Assembly (NCBI GenBank): GCA_034096865.1
Contig: JAWQFJ010025796.1
Location: 12,501 to 25,000, forward strand
Length of the DNA stretch: 12,500 nucleotides
Reading direction: 5' to 3'
Source of the DNA: Theodoxus fluviatilis
Taxonomy: Eukaryota > Mollusca > Gastropoda > Cycloneritida > Neritidae
How positions within the stretch are numbered: the first letter of the stretch is position 1; each line of letters begins with the position of its first letter. Below, piece by piece: positions 1 through 8,749 of this stretch. The translations under genes and the position numbers were made by a program. A model generated the notes under the pieces. That model ran no database searches and was not told where the DNA came from. It was given only the letters and a program-made list of their open reading frames with translations.

Positions 1-131
1 TACAACTCGAGTGTTCGAACCAATGAAAACCACGAAAAGAGACGGTCGTTTCGTTGCTTGCCTGTCATTGGCCAGCTTGTCATGAGGTCAGCGCGTGATC
101 ACGGTTCATTGGTTCGAACACTCGAGTAGTA
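1..131. repeat. Inverted-repeat (foldback or MITE-like) unit
   Basis: Bases 5-27 are the exact reverse complement of 105-127 (23 of 23). The match extends outward to 1 and 131 with a single mismatch (4 against 128). The arms contain the palindromes CTCGAG and GTTCGAAC and enclose a 77-base centre that shows no coding frame. Such an arrangement is typical of a short non-autonomous foldback element, or of the end of a larger transposon. The unit touches the window edge, so a target-site duplication cannot be judged. The arm contains GGTTCGAAC, which resembles a tRNA B box, but no tRNA fold surrounds it. Confidence 0.75.
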
Positions 132-318
132 AGCGAAAAAGAACTTGTGTAATATCATCGAAAATTCAAGCTCTAAACCAAATATCAGTTAGCACGCATT
201 AAAAAAAATCACATCTAAGTAAACCAGCCAGCCTAGTACTGTGAACAGATTTGAAAGCGACACCAAGAAAAAAAAGCAAACTCGAACACTCAGTTCTAAT
301 CTAAGCGAAAGAACTTGT
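114..318 (+). repeat. Diverged direct repeat pair (114-148 and 282-318)
   Basis: The ten bases TCGAACACTC at 114-123 recur at 282-291. The following segment TAAGCGAAA(AA)GAACTTGT at 130-148 recurs at 302-318, with small indels between the two blocks. The first copy overlaps the right arm of the inverted repeat at 105-131 and runs past it. The second copy covers the stop codon of the minus-strand coding fragment. The arrangement suggests that a mobile-element end was duplicated or inserted here, but the copies are short and diverged. Confidence 0.5.
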
Positions 319-531
319 CAATGTGTACCAACCTTTGATGGCATCGTAGTCGATAAACCCTTCAATCCACTTCTCATAGCCTTTGTCACTTTGTCTTCTT
401 GCTATTGTTCTGCCGTCGTTCGACCATCTTTCCACATCACCTTGAGAAAAGTCCGGAACATTTGTCAAACTGCCGCTCCAGCAATACTGTGAAGGTAGCG
501 CGGTCGCCGCGTTAGCGTACGGGGCCTCGTT
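301..531 (-). pseudogene. Coding fragment, possibly SWIM-like transposon-associated protein
   Basis: On the minus strand a frame is open from just after TAA (534-532) to TAG (303-301), 76 codons with no usable ATG. A likely exon start is the acceptor CTTCACAG at 494-487, which leaves 61 codons beginning Tyr-Cys-Trp-Ser-Gly-Ser-Leu. The motifs NVPDFSQGDVERWS and DKGYEKWIEGFIDYD follow. From memory these resemble the N-terminal part of large animal proteins with SWIM zinc fingers that are often linked to transposons. That is a pattern impression, not an alignment. The last residues read into a repeat copy (302-318), so the natural continuation appears lost. A GTTGGT donor just after the Ile-Lys-Gly codons is a weak alternative end. 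It could also be a genuine internal exon of a gene lying off the left edge. Confidence 0.4.
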
Positions 532-560
532 TTAAAACCAAAATGGCGGGTCGCGTGAAT
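495..560. promoter_or_regulatory. CpG-rich island with YY1-like motif
   Basis: This 65-base stretch has about a dozen CpG dinucleotides in otherwise AT-rich DNA, and it ends in AAAATGGCGG (540-549), close to the YY1 consensus AANATGGCGGC. The ATG at 543 opens a 24-codon plus-strand frame starting MAGRVNK and ending at TAG. That is too short to call a gene without a splice site, and I see no good donor. Alternatively the motif works for minus-strand transcription into the coding fragment at 531-304. It may equally be a conserved internal part of a mobile element. Confidence 0.3.
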
Positions 561-1294
561 AAGGTCTATAGACTGCTGGCTACTCCAGGCAGCGATCCTT
601 TTTTGACATACGCCTAGACGGTGTCAAGCAGTAAAATCCTGCTGCGAGCACGCAATCTTGTAGCTTCGTGGCGTCGTCTGCAACGGTCAAATGCACTGCG
701 CATGCATGTAGAAGTCTGATTACTCAAGAATCCATGTTTACGCAGCAACTGATAACACGCGGTGGGACATAAAAAACAATCGGCTAATGATTTTCTGATA
801 CCCTCGAGATTTCTCGCCTCGCTCCACTTCTGGAAATTTTGGGGGACAAGATGTATGTTATCGTTTTCTGAAGAATAGCATACTCGTCTGCTATCCTACG
901 TTGTATACGTCGTATCTCATCTTGATTTTGTTTATTTATGTCACTTTCTCACTCTCCCGAAGCCGACATCAAGCTTTCGAAGATATTTCATGGAGGCAGC
1001 TGAAGCCTAGATTCAGTAATGATTTTGAAACGTGGCATCTGCTCGAGCAAAGAGACAAGGATCCACAGACAAAAAGATTGCACCTTCGTCTATTATCGAC
1101 ACTTTTCCATTGCCTTACAAACACTGGTACGGCTTCTTCAAAATTCCACTTTTCAATCGACGACGTGCTTCAAAAGAAATATCAGACAAAAAAGTGTTTT
1201 CATTTATATCGCTATCAGTGACAACTGTATCACCACCTCCGGCTTCTTCAAATGACAGCCGTGATTTCGTTTTTCCGGCGCCACTTGTTCTCAC
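561..1294. other. Non-coding or degraded stretch without supported gene
   Basis: No frame here has convincing coding character. Several overlapping frames of 60-106 codons occur on both strands between 900 and 1330, but none has matched splice signals or a recognisable motif. The minus-strand frame at 1318-1115, containing EEAGGGDTVVTDSD, directly follows the candidate exon at 1415-1295 in a different frame. It could be its decayed continuation. Confidence 0.5.
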
Positions 1295-1415
1295 CTGCCA
1301 GAGATCTGTCCTTGGCACGAAGATACGCCACTGAGAATGAGGGCAACACCTCCTCTACTCCAGCTGCTGGTAAAATTGGCAAGAGAGAAGAAGTCCCAGC
1401 CTCAGCCCGATACAT
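1295..1415 (-). CDS. Candidate first coding exon, unknown protein
   Basis: An ATG at 1415-1413 has A at -3 and opens a frame of 40 complete codons up to a consensus donor, GGCAG|GTGAGA, with GT at 1294-1293. The peptide begins MYRAEAGTSSLLPILP and ends near LRAKDRSLA. It is rich in Leu, Pro, Ala and Ser and matches no family I know. Without splicing the frame runs to TGA at 1250-1248 (55 codons). The neighbouring frame then stays open to 1115, so an old frameshift is another reading. No matching acceptor exon was found within 1-1290 with confidence. Support is limited to the start context and the donor; a chance frame is quite possible. Confidence 0.22.
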
Positions 1416-1688
1416 TTTTTCTCCCCTTTACATTGGGTTTACTGCCTTTCCTTCCATTGAAGATCATGGTGGGGAGGACTTTTTAGGTGGAGACTGTTGG
1501 TGTTAGACCTTGTGCGTTTCGATGTCTCGACAGAAATTTAATACTCTCTTTTCAATTAAATCATGTTCTTCTGTCGCTTGTTTTATTTTCATCTGCTTAT
1601 TTATTGTTCTTTATGTGAATATGTCTGGTTATCTCATCTGGACCTGCATTTTCTGCCTCTGCCTTTGCCTTTCTGTAAGTGCGTCCGT

Positions 1689-1719
1689 CCGTCTGTCTCT
1701 CTGTCATTCTCTCTGTTTC

Positions 1720-1766
<47 letters not shown>

Positions 1767-1788
1767 GCTTGCCTACCTGCCTGCGTGC

Positions 1789-1836
<48 letters not shown>

Positions 1837-1880
1837 CTGTCTGTCTGCCTGCCGGCGTGTGTGTGTGTGTGTGCGTCTGT

Positions 1881-1920
<40 letters not shown>

Positions 1921-1945
1921 CTGTCTGTCTTTCTGCCTGTCTTTC
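1689..1945. repeat. Compound microsatellite (TGTC)n-(GT)n, two blocks
   Basis: A (TGTC)n run at about 1721-1767 passes through CTGCCTGCGTGC variants into (GT)n at about 1789-1833. A second, shorter TGTC block (1836-1848), another GT block (1857-1918) and a final TGTC block (1919-1930) follow. The same alternation appears twice, which suggests slippage plus one segmental duplication. All three plus-strand frames are open through much of it, giving spurious Cys-Val-Ser-Leu proteins. Confidence 0.95.
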
Positions 1946-1949
1946 TGTA

Positions 1950-2277
1950 TCTCTCTCTCAAATACATTTCCTTTTTTGTATTGTCTTTCTATGGTGAGCT
2001 TAGGAATATTAAGGGATTTGTTTTAGATCAAATCTGTACATCCTACGATGTCACGTTTCATTTTATTGTTTACGGCGGCTTGCCTTAATACAGGGTTCAC
2101 GTTCTCTCTATCTCACGCACGTACGTTGTGACTCACTCACACACATGTACATGTGTGTATATACACAAAAGCGCACGCGTATGCACCCGCAAGTATACCT
2201 TGTATACAACATGCCCATAACCCGTCTGCTCGATTTTCAACTTTACTGCTGATTTCATATACATTGTTTTGTCCACA
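1950..2277. other. Unique AT-rich spacer between two microsatellites
   Basis: No coding frame, RNA gene or promoter signal is supported here. A short alternating stretch around 2139-2164, with CACACATGTACATGTGTGTATA, is nearly palindromic and purine-pyrimidine alternating. It is a minor simple-sequence patch. Confidence 0.6.
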
Positions 2278-2292
2278 GCACACACACATACA

Positions 2293-2360
<68 letters not shown>
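2278..2360. repeat. (CA)n microsatellite, 33 perfect units
   Basis: A perfect CA run covers 2295-2360 (66 bases), preceded by an interrupted part from 2278 with TACACTCA variants. Perfect runs of this length are usually highly variable between individuals. The minus strand reads Cys-Val repeats in a frame of about 85 codons, which is an artefact. Confidence 0.97.
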
Positions 2361-2363
<3 letters not shown>

Positions 2364-2399
2364 CATGCACGCACGCCTCAGAACGCACACTAATACACT

Positions 2400-5300
2400 A
2401 ATACTTTTTCTGCAAAAAGTTCACAAAAGGAAAAGAAAGACTGCATGATAAAGAATTAGCTTTATTCTTTCTTTTTTGTCGAATATATTGCTTTCAATGC
2501 AAGATCACCACGTACGAGGCATATATAATAGATAAAGCTACACATCTGCTCCTCCGCACTGCCAACACAAGAGGGACCGACATATTTCATGATTCTCGGG
2601 TCTGACCCAGGTGGTTTTAAAGCAAGAAATCTTCTTTGTTTGGACGATCCATTTTCCTGCACAGTAATCTGAACGTTGACCTTCTGCAAGCTCACTCTCC
2701 TACCATGCAAAGGGAGTTGAATTATGAATTCTAAAGACGAAAGAAGCCCGTGTTTCACAACCGTTACACAACAACAACACATATGCATGCAAGACAGTTC
2801 TTCCAGATTAGGATATGAAGAGTAGTACAACAAAACAGGAGATGGAATTGTCATATCTTTGAAATGTTAACAGCGTTACTGAAGCAAATACATATTAAAT
2901 AACTTTTCTTTCAATAAAGAAGAGAAAGAAAGAGAGAAAAAATAAATGGTGCACATTTGTCTGTCATCCTCAGATAAGTCATCATGAGCACAATGGTTTC
3001 TTAATACTGGGAGTTCAATATAACAAATAATGCACATTGTAACAAGTGCTGTCAGTTTAAAACTTGGTCGCAAACGCAGTAGCAGAAAGTATCCATTGAC
3101 TGAATTTTTTAGAAGGTTTTCATTTTTACAGTGGCGATGCAGTGGTCAAAAGTCCTGCACGGACATCACAACACAGTCAACAAGGTTAGGACAATTCTGT
3201 GTGGCCGAAAAGGAGAAAGGAGCCCTTATTTCGTGGGATGATATTTAAGGGTAAAATAAAAATATAGTGTAATGAAGAAAGAAGCAAATGTTGAATCAGA
3301 TCTTGGAACAAAATCACCGTCATCTCTGGTGCTACGACCTTAATACCAAAATATGAAAATAGATGGTCAATAACTGCTTGAGCGTTTACTGCATTCTTCA
3401 TGCACTTCGTTAGACCAACTCTGTACATTTGGACAAAAAGTAGATTTCTCTAAAATCATCCAACATTTTTCTTTCCGCGAGGGCCTCTTGAGCACGGGCA
3501 AAATGGGGACAGTTAATATCATTGGGATTCTAGTGCGAGAAGTGAATCTAGGCATTCTTTCAAAAAAGGTTATTCTTTATCATGAAAAGGCGTAGGAAAT
3601 TTGGGCCTTGAAAGTTCATGGTGGGTTTTTGTTTGAATACTGATTCAGACAAAATAAACAAATAAATCGGTCAATTTCGAAACTCGACCGAAGCGAGCGC
3701 TGCAGATGATGAAAAATGAGATATGATTAAATATCTATGTACACCTATCTGAACGTCTGAAACTAGTTCTATAGAAGAATAAATACTTATATTGAATTGA
3801 TCTATACAGAAAAACAAAGAATCAATACAAAGAAAAGCTCATAATTACAAAACCAACAAATATTGAAGACGTGTTTTTAAATCGCGTTGAGACTCATTCA
3901 CGAAACGATGGATATCATCATATGCGCCCGATACAAATTGATCCAATGACTTCGAAACAGCAAAGTCGTCACTGTGTCACCCTGCGTCTATTACAACTGT
4001 ATTTTGAACCTCGTCAAAGCCTGTCTCTTTGTGTATGCTCTTTTTGGAATTGAATGCGACTCTCCCTTCTTCCATTCTTCTCTGAGATCTTTATAACCCA
4101 CAAATCGCACAGGTGGGAATAGAGTGGAGGATAATCAAATTGTTTTCATCAGAAAAGTCCCAATCATCCGACGGGGAAAAAACCAACAACCCATTGATCG
4201 AACAAGAACACCAAGATGCTATCAAAAAATCACTCACAAAATTTCATCAAGTCTTCGAATCTCTGTCTATGAACAAAGATTTCGTTCCCATCTCCCAGCT
4301 ACGGACCTGACATTGCAGGAGGCAAAGTGCGCCTGTCCATGCTCTCGTGGCTGCAACCTCTCTGGAAACGACTTTTCAGACATCGTGACTGCTCCATCCC
4401 CTTTCAGGACAGAGCACTACGCAAACCATTCCTAAAACGCAATGTTCTGATAACATTTTATTTCAGGGTAATAGCGCATTACATCACTCATAAATGATCA
4501 ACGTCTGTTGATCTCAGTGATGATTGATGTACACACGCCTCAAAAAAGGTGGCCATTGACGAAATTTGAAACTTTCGTACGTTCTCAAATTCAGTAACAA
4601 CGTAATACAATTGCAAATGCCTCTGCAAGCGTGTTCGCGGAGTGTGATACTACAGAACAAATGAGACGGCCATTATTGTCGTTTCTGCTATGGTTGTAAA
4701 CAGACGAGATGAATTTCAATAGTTCTGACAAGTAAAATGAGAACGAAGACTGGTGAAGACTTGAAGTCGAGATAATGTTTAAAGCCTGATATAAAATCAG
4801 GTTTGCAGTTTGTTTCTTCTACGACATTAGGTTTTTGTTCATTGCTCGCAGTATGGGTGACTGATACTTTATATAATTTTTGGAGGGCCAACATCTCTCA
4901 AAACTCCATTCATCTCTCGGAATCACGTACGTTACATGAGGCTATCTTGTTCTGAAAAAATAAGAGTCATGCCCAGATTTTAAAAAGAAATTCAATTCAT
5001 TCAGCACTCAATTTGGATGTGCCACTGGCGATTTGACATGGAATAGTGGCTATCACAAAGAACCAACGCAGGACTACGTAGTTAAGAAAACTACATCCTT
5101 TTCACGTGAATGTTAGGTACGGTATCAAAACGCGATAGACTCACTATGTATGCAAGTGATCGAGTAAACACGCGAAGAAACTTCTAAATATTATACATGC
5201 GTTTCAGATGGAAGCTTCACATAACTTTAAAAAAAATATAAGTAACATACTCATACAATGTAAATCATTTATGCTTTAAAAAAAGTCATTATTATGTTAC

Positions 5301-5580
5301 ATGTGCAAGTATTCATACTATTCCAAGTAACTTGCATTGAATCAAAGAATACTGCCACTTTGCCAAAAAAAACACTAACAATCATTTGCATGTGTGCTTT
5401 CACAAGGACACGCATAAACCTACTCACATACTTACACACAAGGAGAGGCAACCTTTGAAGTAGCACAACTGGAACAACGTCAACTTCGAAATGTTTGCAA
5501 GGGAGACGACTGCAGAACTGAATGTAGGGAAGGACAGTTTTTAAAGCAACAAAACAATGCTAACTACGTATAACCGTAAC
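2400..5580. other. Long AT-rich region without supported genes
   Basis: Neither strand shows a frame with recognisable domains. The longest minus-strand frame (2854-2462) and a plus-strand frame after a possible acceptor (4113-4310) were considered and not accepted. There are several AATAAA words on the plus strand, for example near 2943, 3651 and 3779, but AT-rich sequence produces these by chance. A small perfect hairpin with 7-bp arms and a 4-base loop lies at 4496-4513. The distal part may be the 3' UTR of the minus-strand gene ending at 6389. Confidence 0.5.
4457..4462 (-). other. Candidate polyadenylation signal AATAAA
   Basis: Read on the minus strand, this is the first canonical AATAAA (TTTATT on the plus strand) that I find downstream of the TAG at 6391-6389, about 1.9 kb past the stop. 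Weaker variants lie closer: TATAAA near 4868 and CATAAA near 5270. If this one is used, the 221-residue gene has a 3' UTR of about 1.9 kb. There is no further evidence. Confidence 0.2.
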
Positions 5581-6346
5581 TTACTGCTGTGGGTACAACG
5601 AGCTTTTCAAGTACACAACTAAATGCCAGAGGGTACAGCAATAATTTGACAACAAACCATCACAATCTCCTTCCAAGGTTTCTTCTCTTCGCATTTCCAT
5701 CACCGCACAACAAAATACCGACATGAACTCAACAGAATAACTACGATCAATGATCATACGTCCATGCCTCTTTATCCCTGATGCTACACATAAATACCAC
5801 TTCAATTTACAATTCCCTCCAGTAGCTGTGACCTTTCCAATTCTCATCAATGAAGCCGAATTGGGTCTACTGGACCCGAGACAACCCCTCCAAGAACCTG
5901 AGGCAGCGTTAGCCCCTTTGAGACCAACAATCTCGACACTAACAGTATTGCTACATTACCACTATATACCGTATCCACAAACATCTTTCTGGGCAACAGT
6001 CAACAGCTACACTCAGCAGCTCAACGACGCAAAGAGGCACTGGAGTCTGTAGTGGATCCACTACAGCGCAAACAAACCCTCCACTTTGATCAATGTCTGA
6101 TGGAAACTGAAGGGGCGAAGTCCTCCGAAGGCGGCGGAGCGCTCAAAAGACGCAAAGAACCGTCTGAAAAATTCCCTCTGTACCTCAGGCGGGAGGTGAA
6201 TGTTCGTTCTATGCAGGCCCACCCGTTTCCACGCTTCTGAGTCTTTGAGACGTGTGGGAATCAACAAGAAAACAAACAGCGAGGATTCGCCCCCAGGCAT
6301 GACGGCACGCAGGAGGCAGAAAAAAGAGTATTCTGGCAGCCTCTGG
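5581..6346. other. Moderate-GC non-coding stretch, possible 3' UTR
   Basis: This stretch directly follows the minus-strand stop codon and is richer in GC than the region to its left, which fits transcribed 3' UTR of the gene above it. Frames of 60-100 codons occur on both strands (plus 5750-6052 and 6052-6240, minus 6300-6061 and 5850-5581), but they overlap each other and show no motifs. A perfect 20-bp palindrome lies at 6047-6066. Confidence 0.35.
6047..6066. repeat. Perfect 20-bp palindrome
   Basis: CTGTAGTGGATCCACTACAG is identical to its reverse complement with no spacer, centred on GGATCC. It could extrude as a small cruciform or bind a dimeric factor. It could also be chance, or the junction of two inverted sequences. 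No longer inverted repeat surrounds it. Confidence 0.9.
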
Positions 6347-6371
6347 GGGAGGGGAGGAGGGGGTTAGGGGG
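6345..6371 (+). other. G-quadruplex motif just past the stop codon
   Basis: G runs of 5, 4, 5 and 5 bases (6345-6349, 6351-6354, 6359-6363, 6367-6371) are separated by loops of 1-4 bases, so the plus strand fits the canonical quadruplex pattern. It lies 18 bases beyond the TAG of the minus-strand gene. The G-rich strand is the template strand for that gene, and the mRNA would carry the C-rich complement. Confidence 0.7.
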
Positions 6372-6388
6372 TTGTCATCCCCCAAGCC

Positions 6389-6865
6389 CTACGAGGCCTG
6401 TTCCCCCTCTCCCTCCTCCAGGGCCTTCTGCCTCTTCTTGGCCTTGGCCGTGACCTTCTGGCGACGGGAGGCCATGTTGGGGGAGGGGATGGGAGACACG
6501 CCAGGCTCTCCAGAGGCGCCCGGGGGGGCAAGGGCGACCTTGCTCGTCCCCGTCTGACCTGGATCCTCTCCGCTAATTCCGGAAGCGGTGGCAGTGGCAG
6601 CAGAGGAAGGGTCTTCCTGCAGACGCTGCTCCACCTTCTCGGGGATCTTGGGCGGAAGGCCAGCGCCGGCTGGCGGTTTGACGCTGGTGGGGCTGGGTAC
6701 GCGGTCCTCTACCGTGAGAGACGTGGGCTTTGCCTTAGGAAGCAGGCCGTCCATGGAGCGGGAGAAGGCCTGGAACTGGTTCTTCAGTCCGCCCGCAGCC
6801 CCGGACGCGGCGCAGTCCACTGGGCTCTTGCTCTCATCCGTGGTGTTCGGGCCCTCCTCGTCCAC
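6389..6865 (-). CDS. Exon 2 (C-terminal) of unrecognised 221-aa protein
   Basis: This exon encodes 158 residues, from Val-Asp-Glu-Glu to Gln-Ala-Ser and TAG (6391-6389). The acceptor CCTTTCATTCCAG|GTGGAC is pyrimidine-rich and phase 0, matching the phase-0 donor at 9544. The segment is clearly more GC-rich than its flanks and uses many G- or C-ending codons, as expected of real coding sequence here. The protein looks disordered. An acidic start (VDEE) leads to a short possible helix, LKNQFQAFSRSMDGLLPK (about residues 29-46 of the exon), then a long Pro/Ser/Ala/Gly-rich linker. It ends in a basic cluster, RRQKVTAKAKKRQK, that could be a nuclear or nucleolar signal, and an acidic tail EEGEGEQ. 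I do not recognise the family, so no function is claimed. A small nuclear adaptor-type protein is one guess. Confidence 0.8.
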   Translation of the reverse strand: MDEEGPNTTDESKSPVDCAASGAAGGLKNQFQAFSRSMDGLLPKAKPTSLTVEDRVPSPTSVKPPAGAGLPPKIPEKVEQRLQEDPSSAATATASGISGEDPGQTGTSKVALAPPGASGEPGVSPIPSPNMASRRQKVTAKAKKRQKALEEGEGEQAS

Positions 6866-8164
6866 CTGGAATGAAAGGCGGCAATGCAGCCATCAAGGTA
6901 GAGAGAGAGGATGGTCATGTGAAGAAGTAGGAGCTGTGACCAACTGAGAAGCATGCAGACATTACCCTTGCACAGGAAATGTGGGCTTACGAAACATGAA
7001 GGAATAGTAGAGAAGACCATGAACTTGGACGAACAGCACTGAACCAACTGACGACCAAGCAAAGAAGAGCATAAGCACAATTTAGGAAGCAAGGAACGAG
7101 GAACTTGCACATAAATAGTTGCACATGTATCAAGGGCAGGGATGTGATCATGCACAGCATGACTATATGATATGAGGCAAGGGTTGTGTTTTTGCCACGA
7201 TCGAATTAAGACACACATCCAAGCAAAGTTACGGCCCCAAGAAATATTTGCTTTGCAGCATTCCGAAAACTTGGCGGAGGATCTTTGGAAGAAGTAGAGA
7301 ACTCTTTAAAAACTTAATTGACAAAGGTTTAGAAATCATTGTACAAAATATGTTGAATCGATGACTTGAAGAAATTGCAGAGGAGACTGCAACACAATTG
7401 TAGCCGTTTCCAGGCAATTATGTTAATTTCGGCTCGAAAGCATAAAACTGCTTGCAAATAACTTTTCCCTTTGTTCCCTCTCATATCTTGAAACCCTCCA
7501 GAGAAAAGAGGCCGATCGCAGTATGTGAAATTCTATATGGCTTCTAAACATTACGAAAAAAACGTTGTCTCTTCAAGCACATTTTATAGGAATGACAGTC
7601 AGCTCTTACCAACAACCTCAAGCCAAATCAAACATGTCCATTATCAAAATGTTGCCCGTGACGCGAAAGTGTCATACACAAAAATGATGTTGACTGCTTG
7701 TCCTACTTAACACTAGCAGGAACTGCAAACACATGGTCAACTAAACAGCACAAAGATGACCAAAGAGATCGCAAACAGAACACGCGATGAAGTGTCAACA
7801 TTTATTACGTAGGCATGCATGTTCTTTCTCCAGTTTCTATTGTCAAAAAGTTAGTAGATAACCACATTTTATAAGCATGGAAAAGGGGAGATACTATATT
7901 CTAGGCGAAGTTAAGCCTACTTTTACTGCAATGAACTCATCTTGTGTGTTGTTGAGCACGTCCTGTTTAGTTTTTTACCGACCTAAGAGAATATTTTGCA
8001 CTTAATACCTATTCGTTTGCAATTGCCTTGTACTCCTAATTAATTCAAAATCTTCAGCTGGAAAGAGGTGTAAGATGAGTTTAGAAAAGAAAACTATTAT
8101 TGTGAATGACGTTCAAAAAAGGAATAATGACATGGAAACGTTTGCCTCGATTCAACTAGCCAAG

Positions 8165-8325
8165 AAACCAACCAAACCAAACTAAACCAAACTAAACCAA
8201 ACCAAACCACTCCACTCCATTCCAACCCACCCTATCCTAACCAACCAACCCATCCTCCTATCCATTTGCTATTACAGATCGAAACAAAACCAAACAAATT
8301 CCAACCAAACGAGACAGTAAGCTAA
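8165..8325 (+). repeat. Imperfect ACCAA/ACTAA pentamer-like repeat
   Basis: The plus strand is strongly depleted of G and made of AAACCA, AACTAA, CCAACC and CCATCC words. It starts with AAACCAACCAAACCAAACTA and continues with CCACTCCACTCCATTCC-type variants. The period drifts between 4 and 6 bases, as in decayed simple repeats. No coding frame is seen. Confidence 0.75.
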
Positions 8326-8580
8326 TCAAACAAACAATTCACATCAAATACCCTTTGTCAGCACATTATATTATTGTCATGTGAAAAGTTAACTTCCACA
8401 CTCAGACATTAAAAAACTGTGCTTAACACAATATGACGTGGTTATGTGAGAAAAGGCAACTAAATCTGTGTTTTCACGACCAGAGTTTAACGGTGTTAAG
8501 AAAATATACTGGAGCAAGGAGTGATAGACTTTTCTGAGTAGATTATGATGATCAATACAACTAAGTTTCAAGCAACTTTT

Positions 8581-8582
<2 letters not shown>

Positions 8583-8650
<68 letters not shown>

Positions 8651-8657
8651 AAGAGAG

Positions 8658-8719
<62 letters not shown>
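8583..8719 (+). repeat. (GA)n microsatellite with AAAG interruptions
   Basis: A 137-base, entirely purine run on the plus strand consists of GA units with at least five AAAG or AAAGAAAG interruptions in its middle third, and a long uninterrupted end from about 8668 to 8717. It lies within the intron of the minus-strand gene, so the pre-mRNA has the CU-rich strand. The Arg-Glu and Ser-Leu frames over it are artefacts. Long mirror-symmetric purine tracts of this kind can form triplex (H-)DNA. Confidence 0.97.
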
Positions 8720-8720
<1 letters not shown>

Positions 8721-8749
8721 GATGGGGTGGGGGGTGGGGGGGTAGAGGG
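8717..8749 (+). other. G-quadruplex motif abutting the GA tract
   Basis: G runs at 8717-8719, 8724-8727, 8729-8734 and 8736-8742 are separated by loops of 4, 1 and 1 bases, with a further GGG at 8747-8749. This fits the canonical quadruplex pattern with very short loops, which usually gives a stable parallel fold. It continues directly from the purine tract, making about 165 bases nearly free of pyrimidines. Confidence 0.8.

Noticed and set aside
105..127. tRNA-like B box (GGTTCGAAC) suggesting a tRNA or tRNA-derived SINE
   Set aside because: The flanking five-base T-stem does not pair, and no acceptor, D or anticodon stems can be drawn upstream. The motif is explained by the inverted-repeat arm.
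1510..2088. 192-codon plus-strand frame rich in Cys, Val, Ser and Leu
   Set aside because: It runs through the TGTC/GT microsatellite, and all three frames are open for the same reason. The amino acids are those of the repeat.
2462..2854. Minus-strand frame of 130 codons
   Set aside because: A possible acceptor (TGTGCAG before GAAAATGG) lies within it, but there is no recognisable motif, it is Cys- and Leu-rich at random, and no partner exon is visible. Homology or RNA evidence could rescue it.
4113..4310. Plus-strand frame beginning right after an acceptor-like CGCACAG, containing FHQVFESLSMNKDF
   Set aside because: The start at a splice-like site and the helix-like composition are suggestive of a 3' exon. 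However, there is no upstream exon, the pyrimidine tract is poor, and two other frames are equally open over the following 130 bases.
5750..6240. Two consecutive plus-strand frames (100 and 62 codons)
   Set aside because: They overlap the probable 3' UTR of the minus-strand gene and compete with similar open frames on the other strand. No conserved features were seen.
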